This document shows positions 1 to 5,743 of a stretch of 5,743 nt of DNA, one piece after another (the stretch's first letter is position 1; the number at the start of each line of letters is the position of its first letter). Both the position numbers and the translations under genes were made by a program. Source of the DNA: RBG-16-66-20 sp039931635 (GTDB lineage Bacteria > Pseudomonadota > Gammaproteobacteria > Burkholderiales > SG8-39). Location of the stretch: NCBI GenBank assembly GCA_039931635.1, contig JBDTRO010000107.1, forward strand, positions 1 through 5,743. Direction: 5' to 3'. The notes below the pieces were generated by a model that saw nothing but the letters and a program-made list of their open reading frames with translations, made no database searches and was not told the DNA's origin.

Positions 1-1
1 G

Positions 2-817
2 CGCTCGAAGGACTACGCAGCGATCGCGGATAAATTCCGCCCCGGCCACGCCGACTACACCTATCTGCAGAAATACGGCGTGCGCGATCCGCGCGGCGGC
101 GGGCGCGCCTCCGCGCGCGAGACGGTGATCCGCGTGGCGGCCGGCGCGATCGCGAAGAAGTGGCTGCACGAGCGTTACGGGGTGGTTGTGAGGGGATATC
201 TGGCGCAACTGGGTCCGGAAAAGATTGCCTTTAAGGACTGGAATTCGGTCAACGAAAATCCATTTTTCTGCCCCGATGCGGAGGCCGTTCCAAGGCTTGA
301 GAAATTCATGGACCAGTTGCGCGAGAGCGGCGATTCGGTCGGCGCGCGCGTCAATGTCGTTGCGCAGAAGGTGCCGGTGGGCTGGGGCGAGCCGGTGTAC
401 GGCAGGCTGGATGCCGACATTGCCGCCGCGATGATGTCCATCAACGCGGTCAAGGGCGTCGAGATCGGGGCGGGCTTCGCCGCCGTAGCCCAGAAGGGCA
501 GCGAGCACGGCGACGAGATGGCGCCCAGCGGTTTCCTGTCGAACAACAACGGCGGGGTACTCGGCGGCATCTCGACCGGGCAGGACGTGGCGGTGTCGAT
601 CGCGCTCAAGCCGACCTCCAGCATCCGGCTGCCCCGGCGGACGATAGACGCGCAGGGCAACGCGACCACGGTCCAGACCACCGGCCGGCACGATCCCTGT
701 GTCGGGATCCGAGCGACCCCCATCGCGGAGGCCATGCTTGCCTGCGTCCTGATGGACCATGCTTTGCGCTACCGCGCGCAGTGCGCCGACGTAACGCCTC
801 CCGTGAAATTGATTTAG
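2..817 (+). CDS. aroC: Chorismate synthase, 5'-truncated by window edge
   Basis: Chorismate synthase converts 5-enolpyruvylshikimate-3-phosphate to chorismate in the cytoplasm, using reduced FMN; it is the last common step of aromatic amino acid synthesis. The frame is open from base 2, and the first 271 visible residues align with AroC from about residue 92 of the E. coli protein (361 aa), so roughly 90 N-terminal residues, including the GESHG region, lie outside. Visible family motifs are FRPGHADYTY (visible residues 12-21, with the conserved His), YGVRDPRGGGRASARET (25-41), the NPFFCPD segment, MSINAVKGVEIG, LGGIS.G, ALKPTSSI and GRHDPCVGIR.TPIAEA (about 228-243). The ATG-less start of the visible part (GTG at base 80) is internal, not a start codon. 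The C-terminus is normal for the family. It is followed by an 81-nt gap before hfq, so it may be a separate transcription unit. Confidence 0.97.
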   Translation, partial: RSKDYAAIADKFRPGHADYTYLQKYGVRDPRGGGRASARETVIRVAAGAIAKKWLHERYGVVVRGYLAQLGPEKIAFKDWNSVNENPFFCPDAEAVPRLEKFMDQLRESGDSVGARVNVVAQKVPVGWGEPVYGRLDADIAAAMMSINAVKGVEIGAGFAAVAQKGSEHGDEMAPSGFLSNNNGGVLGGISTGQDVAVSIALKPTSSIRLPRRTIDAQGNATTVQTTGRHDPCVGIRATPIAEAMLACVLMDHALRYRAQCADVTPPVKLI

Positions 818-818
818 G

Positions 819-834
819 AACGCGTTTACGCGTT
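819..834 (+). repeat. Stem-loop just after aroC (6-bp stem, 4-nt loop)
   Basis: AACGCG, loop TTTA, then CGCGTT is a perfect inverted repeat starting two bases after the aroC stop codon. It is not followed by a run of T, so it is not a classic intrinsic terminator. It could protect the 3' end of the aroC mRNA or weakly attenuate readthrough into hfq. The structure is seen directly; the function is inferred. Confidence 0.5.
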
Positions 835-898
835 GGCTAGGAAAACCCAACAAAATCAATTACAGTGGCAACTCAAAGCTCGGTAAGCGGGGTAAAAC
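835..898 (+). promoter_or_regulatory. A-rich hfq leader and probable promoter region
   Basis: This gap is clearly richer in A than the surrounding genes (for example GGAAAACCCAACAAAATCAA at 840-859). It is the only non-coding space in which a promoter for the hfq array could sit downstream of aroC. I find no convincing -35/-10 pair: TTGGCT (833-838) lacks a good -10 at 16-18 nt, and TACAGT (861-866) matches four of six -10 positions but at poor spacing. The likely hfq ribosome binding site is the GGGG at 889-892, six bases before ATG. Further promoters could lie inside aroC. The regulatory role is inferred from position and composition. Confidence 0.35.
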
Positions 899-1138
899 AT
901 GAGCAACAAAGGGCAGCTGCTACAAGACCCGTTCCTGAACGCGCTCCGCAAGGAGCATGTGCCGGTTTCCATCTACCTGGTCAATGGCATCAAGCTGCAG
1001 GGTCAGATCGAATCTTTCGACCAGTACGTGGTCTTACTGAAGAATTCGGTGACCCAGATGGTCTACAAGCACGCAATATCCACCGTCGTCCCCTCGCGGC
1101 CGATCAACCTCCCCGTTGACCCGGACGCGGCTGCCTAG
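899..1138 (+). CDS. hfq: RNA chaperone Hfq
   Basis: Hfq is a hexameric Sm-like ring that binds small RNAs and mRNAs and promotes their pairing in the cytoplasm. The 79-residue product is almost identical to known Hfq over residues 4-68. Sm1 spans about residues 8-45 (LLQDPFLNAL, then VSIYLVNGIKLQGQIESFDQ) and Sm2 about 50-66, with the YKHAISTVVPSRP core. Proximal-face uridine-binding residues are present: Q9, Q42, Y43 (aromatic, F42 in E. coli), K57 and H58. The rim segment is R17-K18-E19-H20, where E. coli has RRER. The C-terminal tail is only about ten residues (NLPVDPDAAA) and mildly acidic, as in other betaproteobacteria, against some 35 in E. coli. The start is the ATG after GGGG, which gives the family's usual N-terminus. 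hflX follows after 6 nt in the same frame. Confidence 0.98.
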   Translation: MSNKGQLLQDPFLNALRKEHVPVSIYLVNGIKLQGQIESFDQYVVLLKNSVTQMVYKHAISTVVPSRPINLPVDPDAAA

Positions 1139-1144
1139 GTTCGT

Positions 1145-2332
1145 TTGCTCGACGTAACCGCCCGCAGGGCGTCAGACCCTGCTGCCGCCGTGCTCGTTTG
1201 CCTCGACTTCGGCGACGCCGACTACGAGGACGGCGTCGCGGAAATCACCCGCCTTGCCGAGAGCGCGGGCGCCAGGCGCAACCGGGTAGTGCAAGGCAGG
1301 CGCCAGCGGCCCGATGCCAGGCTCTACGCCGGCAGCGGCAAGGTGGAAGAAATCGGGTTGGCGGCCGACGCGATGAACGCCGCGACGGTGATCTTCAACC
1401 ACACGCTGTCGCCGGGCCAGCAGCGAAACTTGGAAAAGGAACTCGGCCGCAAGGTCCTCGACCGCACCGAGCTGATCCTGCACATCTTCGCGCAGCGCGC
1501 CAGGACCAACGAGGGCAAGCTGCAGGTGGAGCTGGCCCAGCTCGAGCACCTTTCGACCCGCCTGGTGCGCGGCTGGACCCACCTTGAGCGCCAGCGTGGA
1601 GGCCTGGGCAAGACCGGCGGCCCGGGCGAGAAGCAGATCGAACTCGACCGGCGCTATATCGCCAGGCGCGTCGCAGTATTGAAGGAAAAGTTGCAGGAGT
1701 TGCAGAAACAAAGGGTGATCCGGCGGCGCGCCCGGTCCCGGCGCGAGGTGTTCTCGGTGGCGCTGGTGGGCTACACCAATGCGGGCAAGTCGACGCTGTT
1801 GAACGCGATTACGCGCCCGAGCGCAGATGCCTACGTCGCGGACAAGTTGTTCGCCACGCTCGATACCACCACACGGAAGGTCTGGATAGAAGGTGGTAAC
1901 CCGGACGGCGCAGGGCTGCAAGTGGTCGTGGCTGACACCGTCGGCTTCATCCGCGACCTGCCACACGGGCTGGTGGCGGCGTTTCGCGCCACCCTTGAGG
2001 AAACGGTGCGCGCCGACCTGCTGCTGCATGTCGTGGATTCGTCCTCGCCGGCCCGGGAGCGCGAAATGCAAGACGTGAACAAGGTGCTGGCCGAGATCCA
2101 GGCCGGCGAGATTCCGCAGCTGGCGGTCTGGAACAAGATCGACCTTGCAGGAAAACCCGGCGGCCTCGAACCCGCAGTGATACGGGATGAATATGGTAGG
2201 ATTTCGCGCGTTCTCGTGAGCGCGCATGCCGGTGCGGGACTTGCCGGGCTGCGCAGCGCGATCGCCGAAGCGGCGCAACTGGGCAAACCGGTTGGCCATT
2301 CCCAAAATCCTTCTCCTGAACTGAGCATTTAA
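1145..2332 (+). CDS. hflX: Ribosome-associated GTPase HflX
   Basis: HflX is a GTPase that binds ribosomes and 50S subunits and, in E. coli, splits stalled ribosomes under heat stress. Order of parts: N-terminal HflX domain (about 14-105), the helical segment with LDRTELILHIFAQRART and the GGLGKTGGPGEKQIELDRR loop (152-170), a coiled coil (about 171-200), then the GTPase domain. GTPase motifs: P-loop GYTNAGKST (209-217), switch I region LFATLDTTTR (235-244), DTVGF (264-268), NKID (330-333) and SAHAGAG (359-365). The start is TTG: the frame is closed by the hfq stop codon three codons upstream, and the next option, GTG at 1190, would remove residues leading into the first conserved strand (AVLVCLDF). 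At 395 aa it ends soon after the GTPase domain and lacks the C-terminal domain of the 426-aa E. coli protein. Its stop overlaps the hflK ATG by one base (TAATG). Confidence 0.96.
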   Translation: MLDVTARRASDPAAAVLVCLDFGDADYEDGVAEITRLAESAGARRNRVVQGRRQRPDARLYAGSGKVEEIGLAADAMNAATVIFNHTLSPGQQRNLEKELGRKVLDRTELILHIFAQRARTNEGKLQVELAQLEHLSTRLVRGWTHLERQRGGLGKTGGPGEKQIELDRRYIARRVAVLKEKLQELQKQRVIRRRARSRREVFSVALVGYTNAGKSTLLNAITRPSADAYVADKLFATLDTTTRKVWIEGGNPDGAGLQVVVADTVGFIRDLPHGLVAAFRATLEETVRADLLLHVVDSSSPAREREMQDVNKVLAEIQAGEIPQLAVWNKIDLAGKPGGLEPAVIRDEYGRISRVLVSAHAGAGLAGLRSAIAEAAQLGKPVGHSQNPSPELSI

Positions 2333-3528
2333 TGTCGCTGAACGACCCGAACTGGGGACGCGGGGGCGGAAATCGCGGCCCCGGCGGAGGCAACCAGGGC
2401 CCGCCCGACCTCGATGAGCTCTGGCGCAGCTTCAACCGCAAGCTGAACGACCTGTTCGGCGGCAAGCGTCCCGGCTCCGAGCCGCCGCGGATGCCGTCAG
2501 GCGCGTTCCTGGGCGGCGGCGCGGGCGTGATCATCGCGATCATCGTTGCCGTGTGGCTCGCCAGCGGCATCTATATCGTGGTGGAAGGCCAGCGCGGCGT
2601 GGTGCTCACCTTCGGCCAGTTTTCGCGCGAGACCAGCTCGGGCCTGAACTGGCGCGCGCCGTGGCCGTTCCAGTCGCACGAGATCGTCAACCTCGCGCAA
2701 GTGCGCAGCGTCGAAGTCGGCTACCGCAATACCATCAAGACCAAGGTCGCCAAGGAATCGCTCATGCTGACCGACGACGAGAACATCGTCGACGTGCAGA
2801 TCGCGGTCCAGTACCTGGTGCGCGACGCGAAGGACTACCTCTTCAACAACCGCCGTCCCGACGACAGCGTGCTGCAGGCCGCGGAAACCGCTCTGCGCGA
2901 AGTGGTGGGCAAGAGCAGGATGGATTCCGTGCTGAACCAGGGCCAGAAGATCGCCGACGATGCCACGCCGCTGATGCAGCACATTCTCGACCGCTACAAG
3001 ACCGGCATCCAGATCAGCAAGGTCAACATGCAGAACGCGCAGCCGCCCGAGCAGGTGCAAAGCGCGTTCGACGACGTGCAGAAGGCCGGCCAGGACCGCG
3101 AGCGCCAGAAGAACGAGGGCGAGGCCTACTTCAACGACGTGGTGCCGAAGGCGCGCGGCGTCGCGCAGCGGCTGAACCTCGAGGCGGAGGGCTATCGCTC
3201 GCGCGTGATCGCGACCGCCGAAGGCGACGCCACGCGTTTCAAGCAGGTGCTGACGGAGTACTCGAAAGCGCCCGCCGTGACGCGTGAGCGCATCTACATC
3301 GACACCATGCAGCAGGTCTACACCTCGACTTCGAAAGTCATGCTCGACGCCAAGGGCAGCGGTAATCTCCTCTACCTGCCGCTCGACAAGCTGATGCAGC
3401 AGGGCGCCGCGCCGCTGATCGACCAGTCAGGCGTGGTGCGCCAGCCTTCGCCGGAGGCGCCGATGGTTCCCGAGACGGCGCCGCGCTCGCGCGAAGCGCT
3501 GCGCGAACGCGGCAGGGTCGACCGATGA
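2332..3528 (+). CDS. hflK: FtsH modulator subunit HflK (SPFH family)
   Basis: HflK forms, with HflC, a large inner-membrane assembly that encloses FtsH and limits its access to membrane substrates. The 398-residue product has a cytoplasmic, glycine-rich N-terminus (about 1-58) containing a 7-residue tandem repeat (GGGNRGP at 11-17, GGGNQGP at 18-24). It then has one membrane segment (about 60-82, GGGAGVIIAIIVAVWLASGI), the SPFH/band 7 domain (about 83-250, starting VEGQRGVVLTFGQ), and a long helical region with the conserved PPEQVQSAFDDVQKAGQDR (238-256) and NEGEAYFNDVVPKARG (261-276). The tail is proline-rich then basic (372-398). The length is close to the 419 aa of E. coli HflK. The ATG overlaps the hflX stop by one base, and no strong ribosome binding site is visible, so translation probably depends on coupling to hflX. 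Confidence 0.97.
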   Translation: MSLNDPNWGRGGGNRGPGGGNQGPPDLDELWRSFNRKLNDLFGGKRPGSEPPRMPSGAFLGGGAGVIIAIIVAVWLASGIYIVVEGQRGVVLTFGQFSRETSSGLNWRAPWPFQSHEIVNLAQVRSVEVGYRNTIKTKVAKESLMLTDDENIVDVQIAVQYLVRDAKDYLFNNRRPDDSVLQAAETALREVVGKSRMDSVLNQGQKIADDATPLMQHILDRYKTGIQISKVNMQNAQPPEQVQSAFDDVQKAGQDRERQKNEGEAYFNDVVPKARGVAQRLNLEAEGYRSRVIATAEGDATRFKQVLTEYSKAPAVTRERIYIDTMQQVYTSTSKVMLDAKGSGNLLYLPLDKLMQQGAAPLIDQSGVVRQPSPEAPMVPETAPRSREALRERGRVDR

Positions 3529-4409
3529 CGCGCTACCTGATTCCCGTCTTCGCGGGCGTGATCGCGTTGTTCGCGCTCGGCAGTTCGATGGTGTTCATCG
3601 TGGATCAGCGCCAGAACGCGATGGTGTTCCAGTTCGGCGAGCTGAAGGACGTGATCACCAAGCCGGGTCTGAATTTCAAGCTGCCGCTGGTGCAGAACGT
3701 GCGCTACATCGACACGCGCATCCTGACCATGGACGATCCGGATCCGCAGTCCTTCATCACCTCGGAGAACAAGCCGGTGCTGGTGGACACGTTCGTCAAA
3801 TGGCGTATCTCGAATGCGCGCGAGTTCTACATCGCGGTTGGCGACGAGCGCGGCGCCGCGAGCCGCATCAGCCAGACGGTGAACGGCCTGCTGCGCGAGG
3901 AATTCGGCAAGCGCACGGTGCACGAGGTGGTCTCGGGCGAGCGCGACGAGGTGATGAACAAGGTGCGCGAGCGCGTCGAGCAGGATGCGAACAAGATAGG
4001 CGTGTCGATCGTCGACGTGCGCCTGAAGCGCGTCGACCTGCCGCAGGGCGTGAGCGCCGACGTCTACCGCCGCATGGAATCGGAGAGGAAGCGCGCGGCC
4101 TCGGAGTTGCGCTCGACCGGTTCGGCCGAAGCAGAGCGCATCCGGGCGGACGCCGAGAAGCAGCGCGAGGTGATCCTCGCCGAAGCGTACCGGGACGCGC
4201 AGAAGATCAAGGGCGAGGGCGACGCGAAAGCGGCGACCATCTACGCCCAGGCCTTCCAGCAGAATCCGGAGTTCTATTCCTTCTACCGTTCGATGGAAGC
4301 CTACAAGTCGAGCTTCCGCAACAAGTCGGACGTCATGGTGGTCGAACCGAATTCCGATTTCTTCCGGTACCTGAGGGATTCTTCCGGCAAGCCGGGCGGA
4401 AAGAAATGA
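3525..4409 (+). CDS. hflC: FtsH modulator subunit HflC (SPFH family)
   Basis: HflC is the partner of HflK in the periplasm-facing cage around FtsH. The 294-residue product has an N-terminal membrane anchor (about 4-26, YLIPVFAGVIALFALGSSMVFIV). The SPFH domain follows (about 27-185), with VDQRQNAMVFQFGELKDV at 26-43, PGLNFKLPLVQNV, and the signature VDVRLKRVDLP (163-173). A charged coiled coil comes next (about 182-236, rich in A, E, K and R), then the C-terminal segment NPEFYSFYRSMEAYK (247-261) and SDFFRYL. It is shorter than E. coli HflC (334 aa) but carries all the expected blocks. The ATGA overlap with hflK (4 nt) and the AGGG at 3514-3517, seven bases ahead, support this start. The next gene begins six bases after its TGA, in the same frame. 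Confidence 0.97.
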   Translation: MTRYLIPVFAGVIALFALGSSMVFIVDQRQNAMVFQFGELKDVITKPGLNFKLPLVQNVRYIDTRILTMDDPDPQSFITSENKPVLVDTFVKWRISNAREFYIAVGDERGAASRISQTVNGLLREEFGKRTVHEVVSGERDEVMNKVRERVEQDANKIGVSIVDVRLKRVDLPQGVSADVYRRMESERKRAASELRSTGSAEAERIRADAEKQREVILAEAYRDAQKIKGEGDAKAATIYAQAFQQNPEFYSFYRSMEAYKSSFRNKSDVMVVEPNSDFFRYLRDSSGKPGGKK

Positions 4410-4415
4410 TGTTCG

Positions 4416-4604
4416 ATGGCCACCACGCTCCTGATGGCCCTCGCCCTGATGCTGGTGATCGAGGGCTTGCTTCCGTTCCTCGCGCCTAAGCTCTGGCGCG
4501 AGACCTTCCGGCGCCTGATGCAGCTCTCCGACGGGCAGATCCGTTTCTTCGGCCTGACTTCGATGATCGTCGGGCTCCTGCTGCTGTACCTCTCCGGATT
4601 CTGA
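4416..4604 (+). CDS. yjeT: DUF2065 small inner-membrane protein (YjeT family)
   Basis: This is a 62-residue protein with two predicted membrane helices: about residues 3-22 (TLLMALALMLVIEGLLPFLA) and 44-61 (FFGLTSMIVGLLLLYLSG). A short polar loop joins them, with PKLWRETFRRLMQLSD at 24-39. It resembles E. coli YjeT (65 aa) in length, in the ALALMLVIEGL.P helix, in PK.W and in the R-FG start of helix 2. It lies in the same place, directly after hflC. The function is unknown; the constant position beside hflKC suggests a membrane role linked to HflKC/FtsH, but that is inference. The upstream ATGs at 4406 and 4409 are in another frame, so ATG 4416 is the start. A GGAAAG at 4398-4403 is rather distant, so coupling to hflC is likely. 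Confidence 0.9.
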   Translation: MATTLLMALALMLVIEGLLPFLAPKLWRETFRRLMQLSDGQIRFFGLTSMIVGLLLLYLSGF

Positions 4605-4607
4605 GGT
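4603..4607 (+). promoter_or_regulatory. hisZ ribosome binding site (GAGGT)
   Basis: GAGGT lies five bases before the hisZ ATG at 4613 and overlaps the TGA stop of the preceding small gene. It is the best-placed Shine-Dalgarno sequence in the array. It supports the 4613 start over the in-frame ATG at 4664. Confidence 0.7.
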
Positions 4608-4612
4608 CCGCC

Positions 4613-5589
4613 ATGCGCTGGCTGCTGCCCGAGCACATCGAAGACATCCTGCCCGAGGAGGCGATGCGCATCGAATTGCTGCGTCGTTCGATTCTGGATT
4701 TATTCTTCAAGAATAAATATGAATTAGTCATGCCGCCGCTGGTGGAATTCACCGACTCGCTGCTCACCGGCACCGGGCACGACCTTGATCTGCGCACCTT
4801 CAAGCTGGTGGACCAGCTGTCGGGCCGCATGATGGGGGTGCGCGCCGACATCACGCCACAGGTGGCACGCATAGACGCGCACCTGCTGAACCGCAAGGGA
4901 GTGACACGGCTTTGCTACTGCGGCAGCGTGCTGCATGCGCGGCCGGCGGGGCCGGCGGCGACGCGCGAGCCGATCCAGATCGGCGCCGAGATATTCGGCC
5001 ACGCCGGGATCGCGAGCGACCTGGAGATCCAGAGCCTGCTGTGCCAGGCGCTCGCGGCCGCGGGCGTCAGCGGGGCGCGCATGGACGTGGGGCATGTCGC
5101 CGTATTCCGTTCGCTGGTGCAGGCGGCGCAGATCGGCCATGCGCTCGAAGTGGAGCTGTTCGAGGCCCTGCAGCAGAAGGCCGTGCCAACGCTCAAGTCC
5201 TTGACGCGCAAGCTGGATGCGAAAACGCGCGCTGCGCTCCTGCTTCTGCCCGAGCTTTATGGCGACAAGGCCGTTTTAGAGGTCGCGGAAAAGAAATTGC
5301 CGAAGCTTCCCGGGCTGCACCAAGCCCTGGCCACGCTGCGCGCGCTCGCCAAGGCGTGCCCGATCCCGCTGAGCTTCGACCTGGCGGAGCTGCGCGGCTA
5401 CCACTACCACTCGGGCGTGGTGTTCGACGCCTACTGCGACGGCGGAGCCGGCACCGCATCTGTCCCGATTGCGCGCGGCGGGCGCTACGACGAGGTCGGC
5501 AAGGCCTTCGGCCGGCCGCGCGCGGCAACCGGGTTTTCGATCGAACTCAGGAGCCTTGCTTCCGTAATGAAGATCAGAAAGAAAAAGAA

Positions 5590-5593
<4 letters not shown>
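4613..5593 (+). CDS. hisZ: ATP phosphoribosyltransferase regulatory subunit HisZ, short C-terminus
   Basis: HisZ is a catalytically inactive paralogue of histidyl-tRNA synthetase. It pairs with short-form HisG to make the first enzyme of histidine synthesis and carries histidine feedback control. The class II synthetase-like core is clear: WLLPEHIEDILPEEA (3-17), YELVMPPLVEFTDSLL (36-51), the motif 2-like RADITPQVARIDAH (77-90), REPIQIGAEIFGH (118-130), and the histidine-pocket-like ELRGYHYHSGVVFDAY (259-274) followed by ARGGRYDEVGKAFGR (287-301). The start follows GAGGT and keeps the conserved LLP.(H/Y)IED segment. At 326 aa it is shorter than the roughly 380-390 aa I recall for betaproteobacterial HisZ: it stops soon after ATGFSIELRSL and ends KIRKKKK. 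No hisG is in the window. Codons 29-36 lie in an AT-rich palindrome. It overlaps purA by ATGA. Confidence 0.93.
4698..4718 (+). repeat. Perfect 10-bp inverted repeat in an AT-rich patch of hisZ
   Basis: ATTTATTCTT (4698-4707), a central C (4708) and AAGAATAAAT (4709-4718) pair perfectly. Only 3 of the 21 bases are G or C, in a gene that is otherwise strongly GC-rich. As RNA the one-base loop could not close, so the innermost pairs would open; as DNA it has the symmetry of a binding site for a dimeric protein. It lies within hisZ codons 29-36 (LFFKNKY). The repeat is certain; any function is inference. Confidence 0.9.

Positions 5594-5600
<7 letters not shown>
5566..5600 (+). repeat. 12-nt imperfect direct repeat at the hisZ/purA junction
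   Basis: AATGAAGATCAG (5566-5577) and AATGAAGAGCAG (5589-5600) match at 11 of 12 positions and start 23 nt apart. The second copy contains the purA start codon, and the first is near the end of hisZ. An A-rich linker (AAGAAAAAGA) lies between them. This could be a footprint of a small duplication or deletion at the gene boundary, or chance in purine-rich sequence. Confidence 0.6.

Positions 5601-5743
<143 letters not shown>

Noticed and set aside
225..434. Extra + strand open frame inside aroC
   Set aside because: It lies fully within the conserved AroC reading frame and its arginine-rich translation has no recognisable domain.
819..834. Intrinsic terminator for aroC
   Set aside because: The stem is only six base pairs and no T-run follows, so it is listed only as a stem-loop.
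1172..2305. Long open frame on the minus strand opposite hflX (377 codons)
   Set aside because: hflX is firmly identified by its GTPase motifs. The opposite frame shows no recognisable domain and is a common by-product of GC-rich codon use. The same holds for the minus-strand frames opposite aroC, hflK, hflC and hisZ.
4655..4666. GAGGAGG before an in-frame ATG (4664) as an alternative hisZ start
   Set aside because: The spacing is only two bases, and starting there would drop the conserved LLPEHIEDILPEEA segment. GAGGT before 4613 is better placed.
4941..4958. Tandem exact 9-mer GGCCGGCGG in hisZ
   Set aside because: The encoded RPAGPAATREP segment seems to have the same length as in other HisZ proteins, so it looks like a by-product of GC-rich codons and not an insertion.

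Overview
This window is a compact, GC-rich stretch of bacterial chromosome with every gene on the + strand. Gene content and protein sequence point to a betaproteobacterium. Hfq has the short-tailed form starting MSNKGQLLQDPF, and hisZ sits between the hflKC block and purA. No insertion sequence, phage gene, CRISPR array, tRNA or rRNA was seen. I found no new defence or mobile system; this is a housekeeping region.

Layout. Bases 2-817 are the 3' three quarters of aroC (chorismate synthase), cut by the left edge. Bases 818-898 are the only real intergenic gap: a short stem-loop after aroC, then an A-rich leader before hfq. From 899 to the right edge runs a tightly packed array: hfq (899-1138), hflX (1145-2332), hflK (2332-3528), hflC (3525-4409), a small two-helix membrane protein of the DUF2065/YjeT family (4416-4604), hisZ (4613-5593) and the first 51 codons of purA (5590-5743). 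Junctions are 6-nt gap, 1-nt overlap, 4-nt overlap, 6-nt gap, 8-nt gap and 4-nt overlap, so co-transcription and translational coupling are likely throughout. No convincing terminator was seen inside the array. No stretch over 300 bases lacks a gene.

How the genes relate. Hfq is the RNA chaperone for small RNAs. HflX is a ribosome-associated GTPase. HflK and HflC form the inner-membrane SPFH complex that surrounds and modulates the FtsH protease, and the DUF2065 protein is a conserved membrane neighbour of unknown role. The order hfq-hflX-hflK-hflC-yjeT-purA is the same as in E. coli, with hisZ inserted before purA. HisZ is the regulatory subunit of short-form ATP phosphoribosyltransferase (histidine pathway). 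PurA makes adenylosuccinate (AMP pathway), so two ATP/purine-linked biosynthetic genes end the array.

Points worth a second look: a perfect 10-bp inverted repeat in an AT-rich patch inside hisZ; a HisZ that ends early in a lysine-rich tail, with a 12-nt imperfect direct repeat straddling its junction with purA; two gene pairs (hfq/hflX and hflC/DUF2065) that share a reading frame and are separated by one stop and two codons; an HflX without the usual C-terminal domain; and aroC as the upstream neighbour of hfq.
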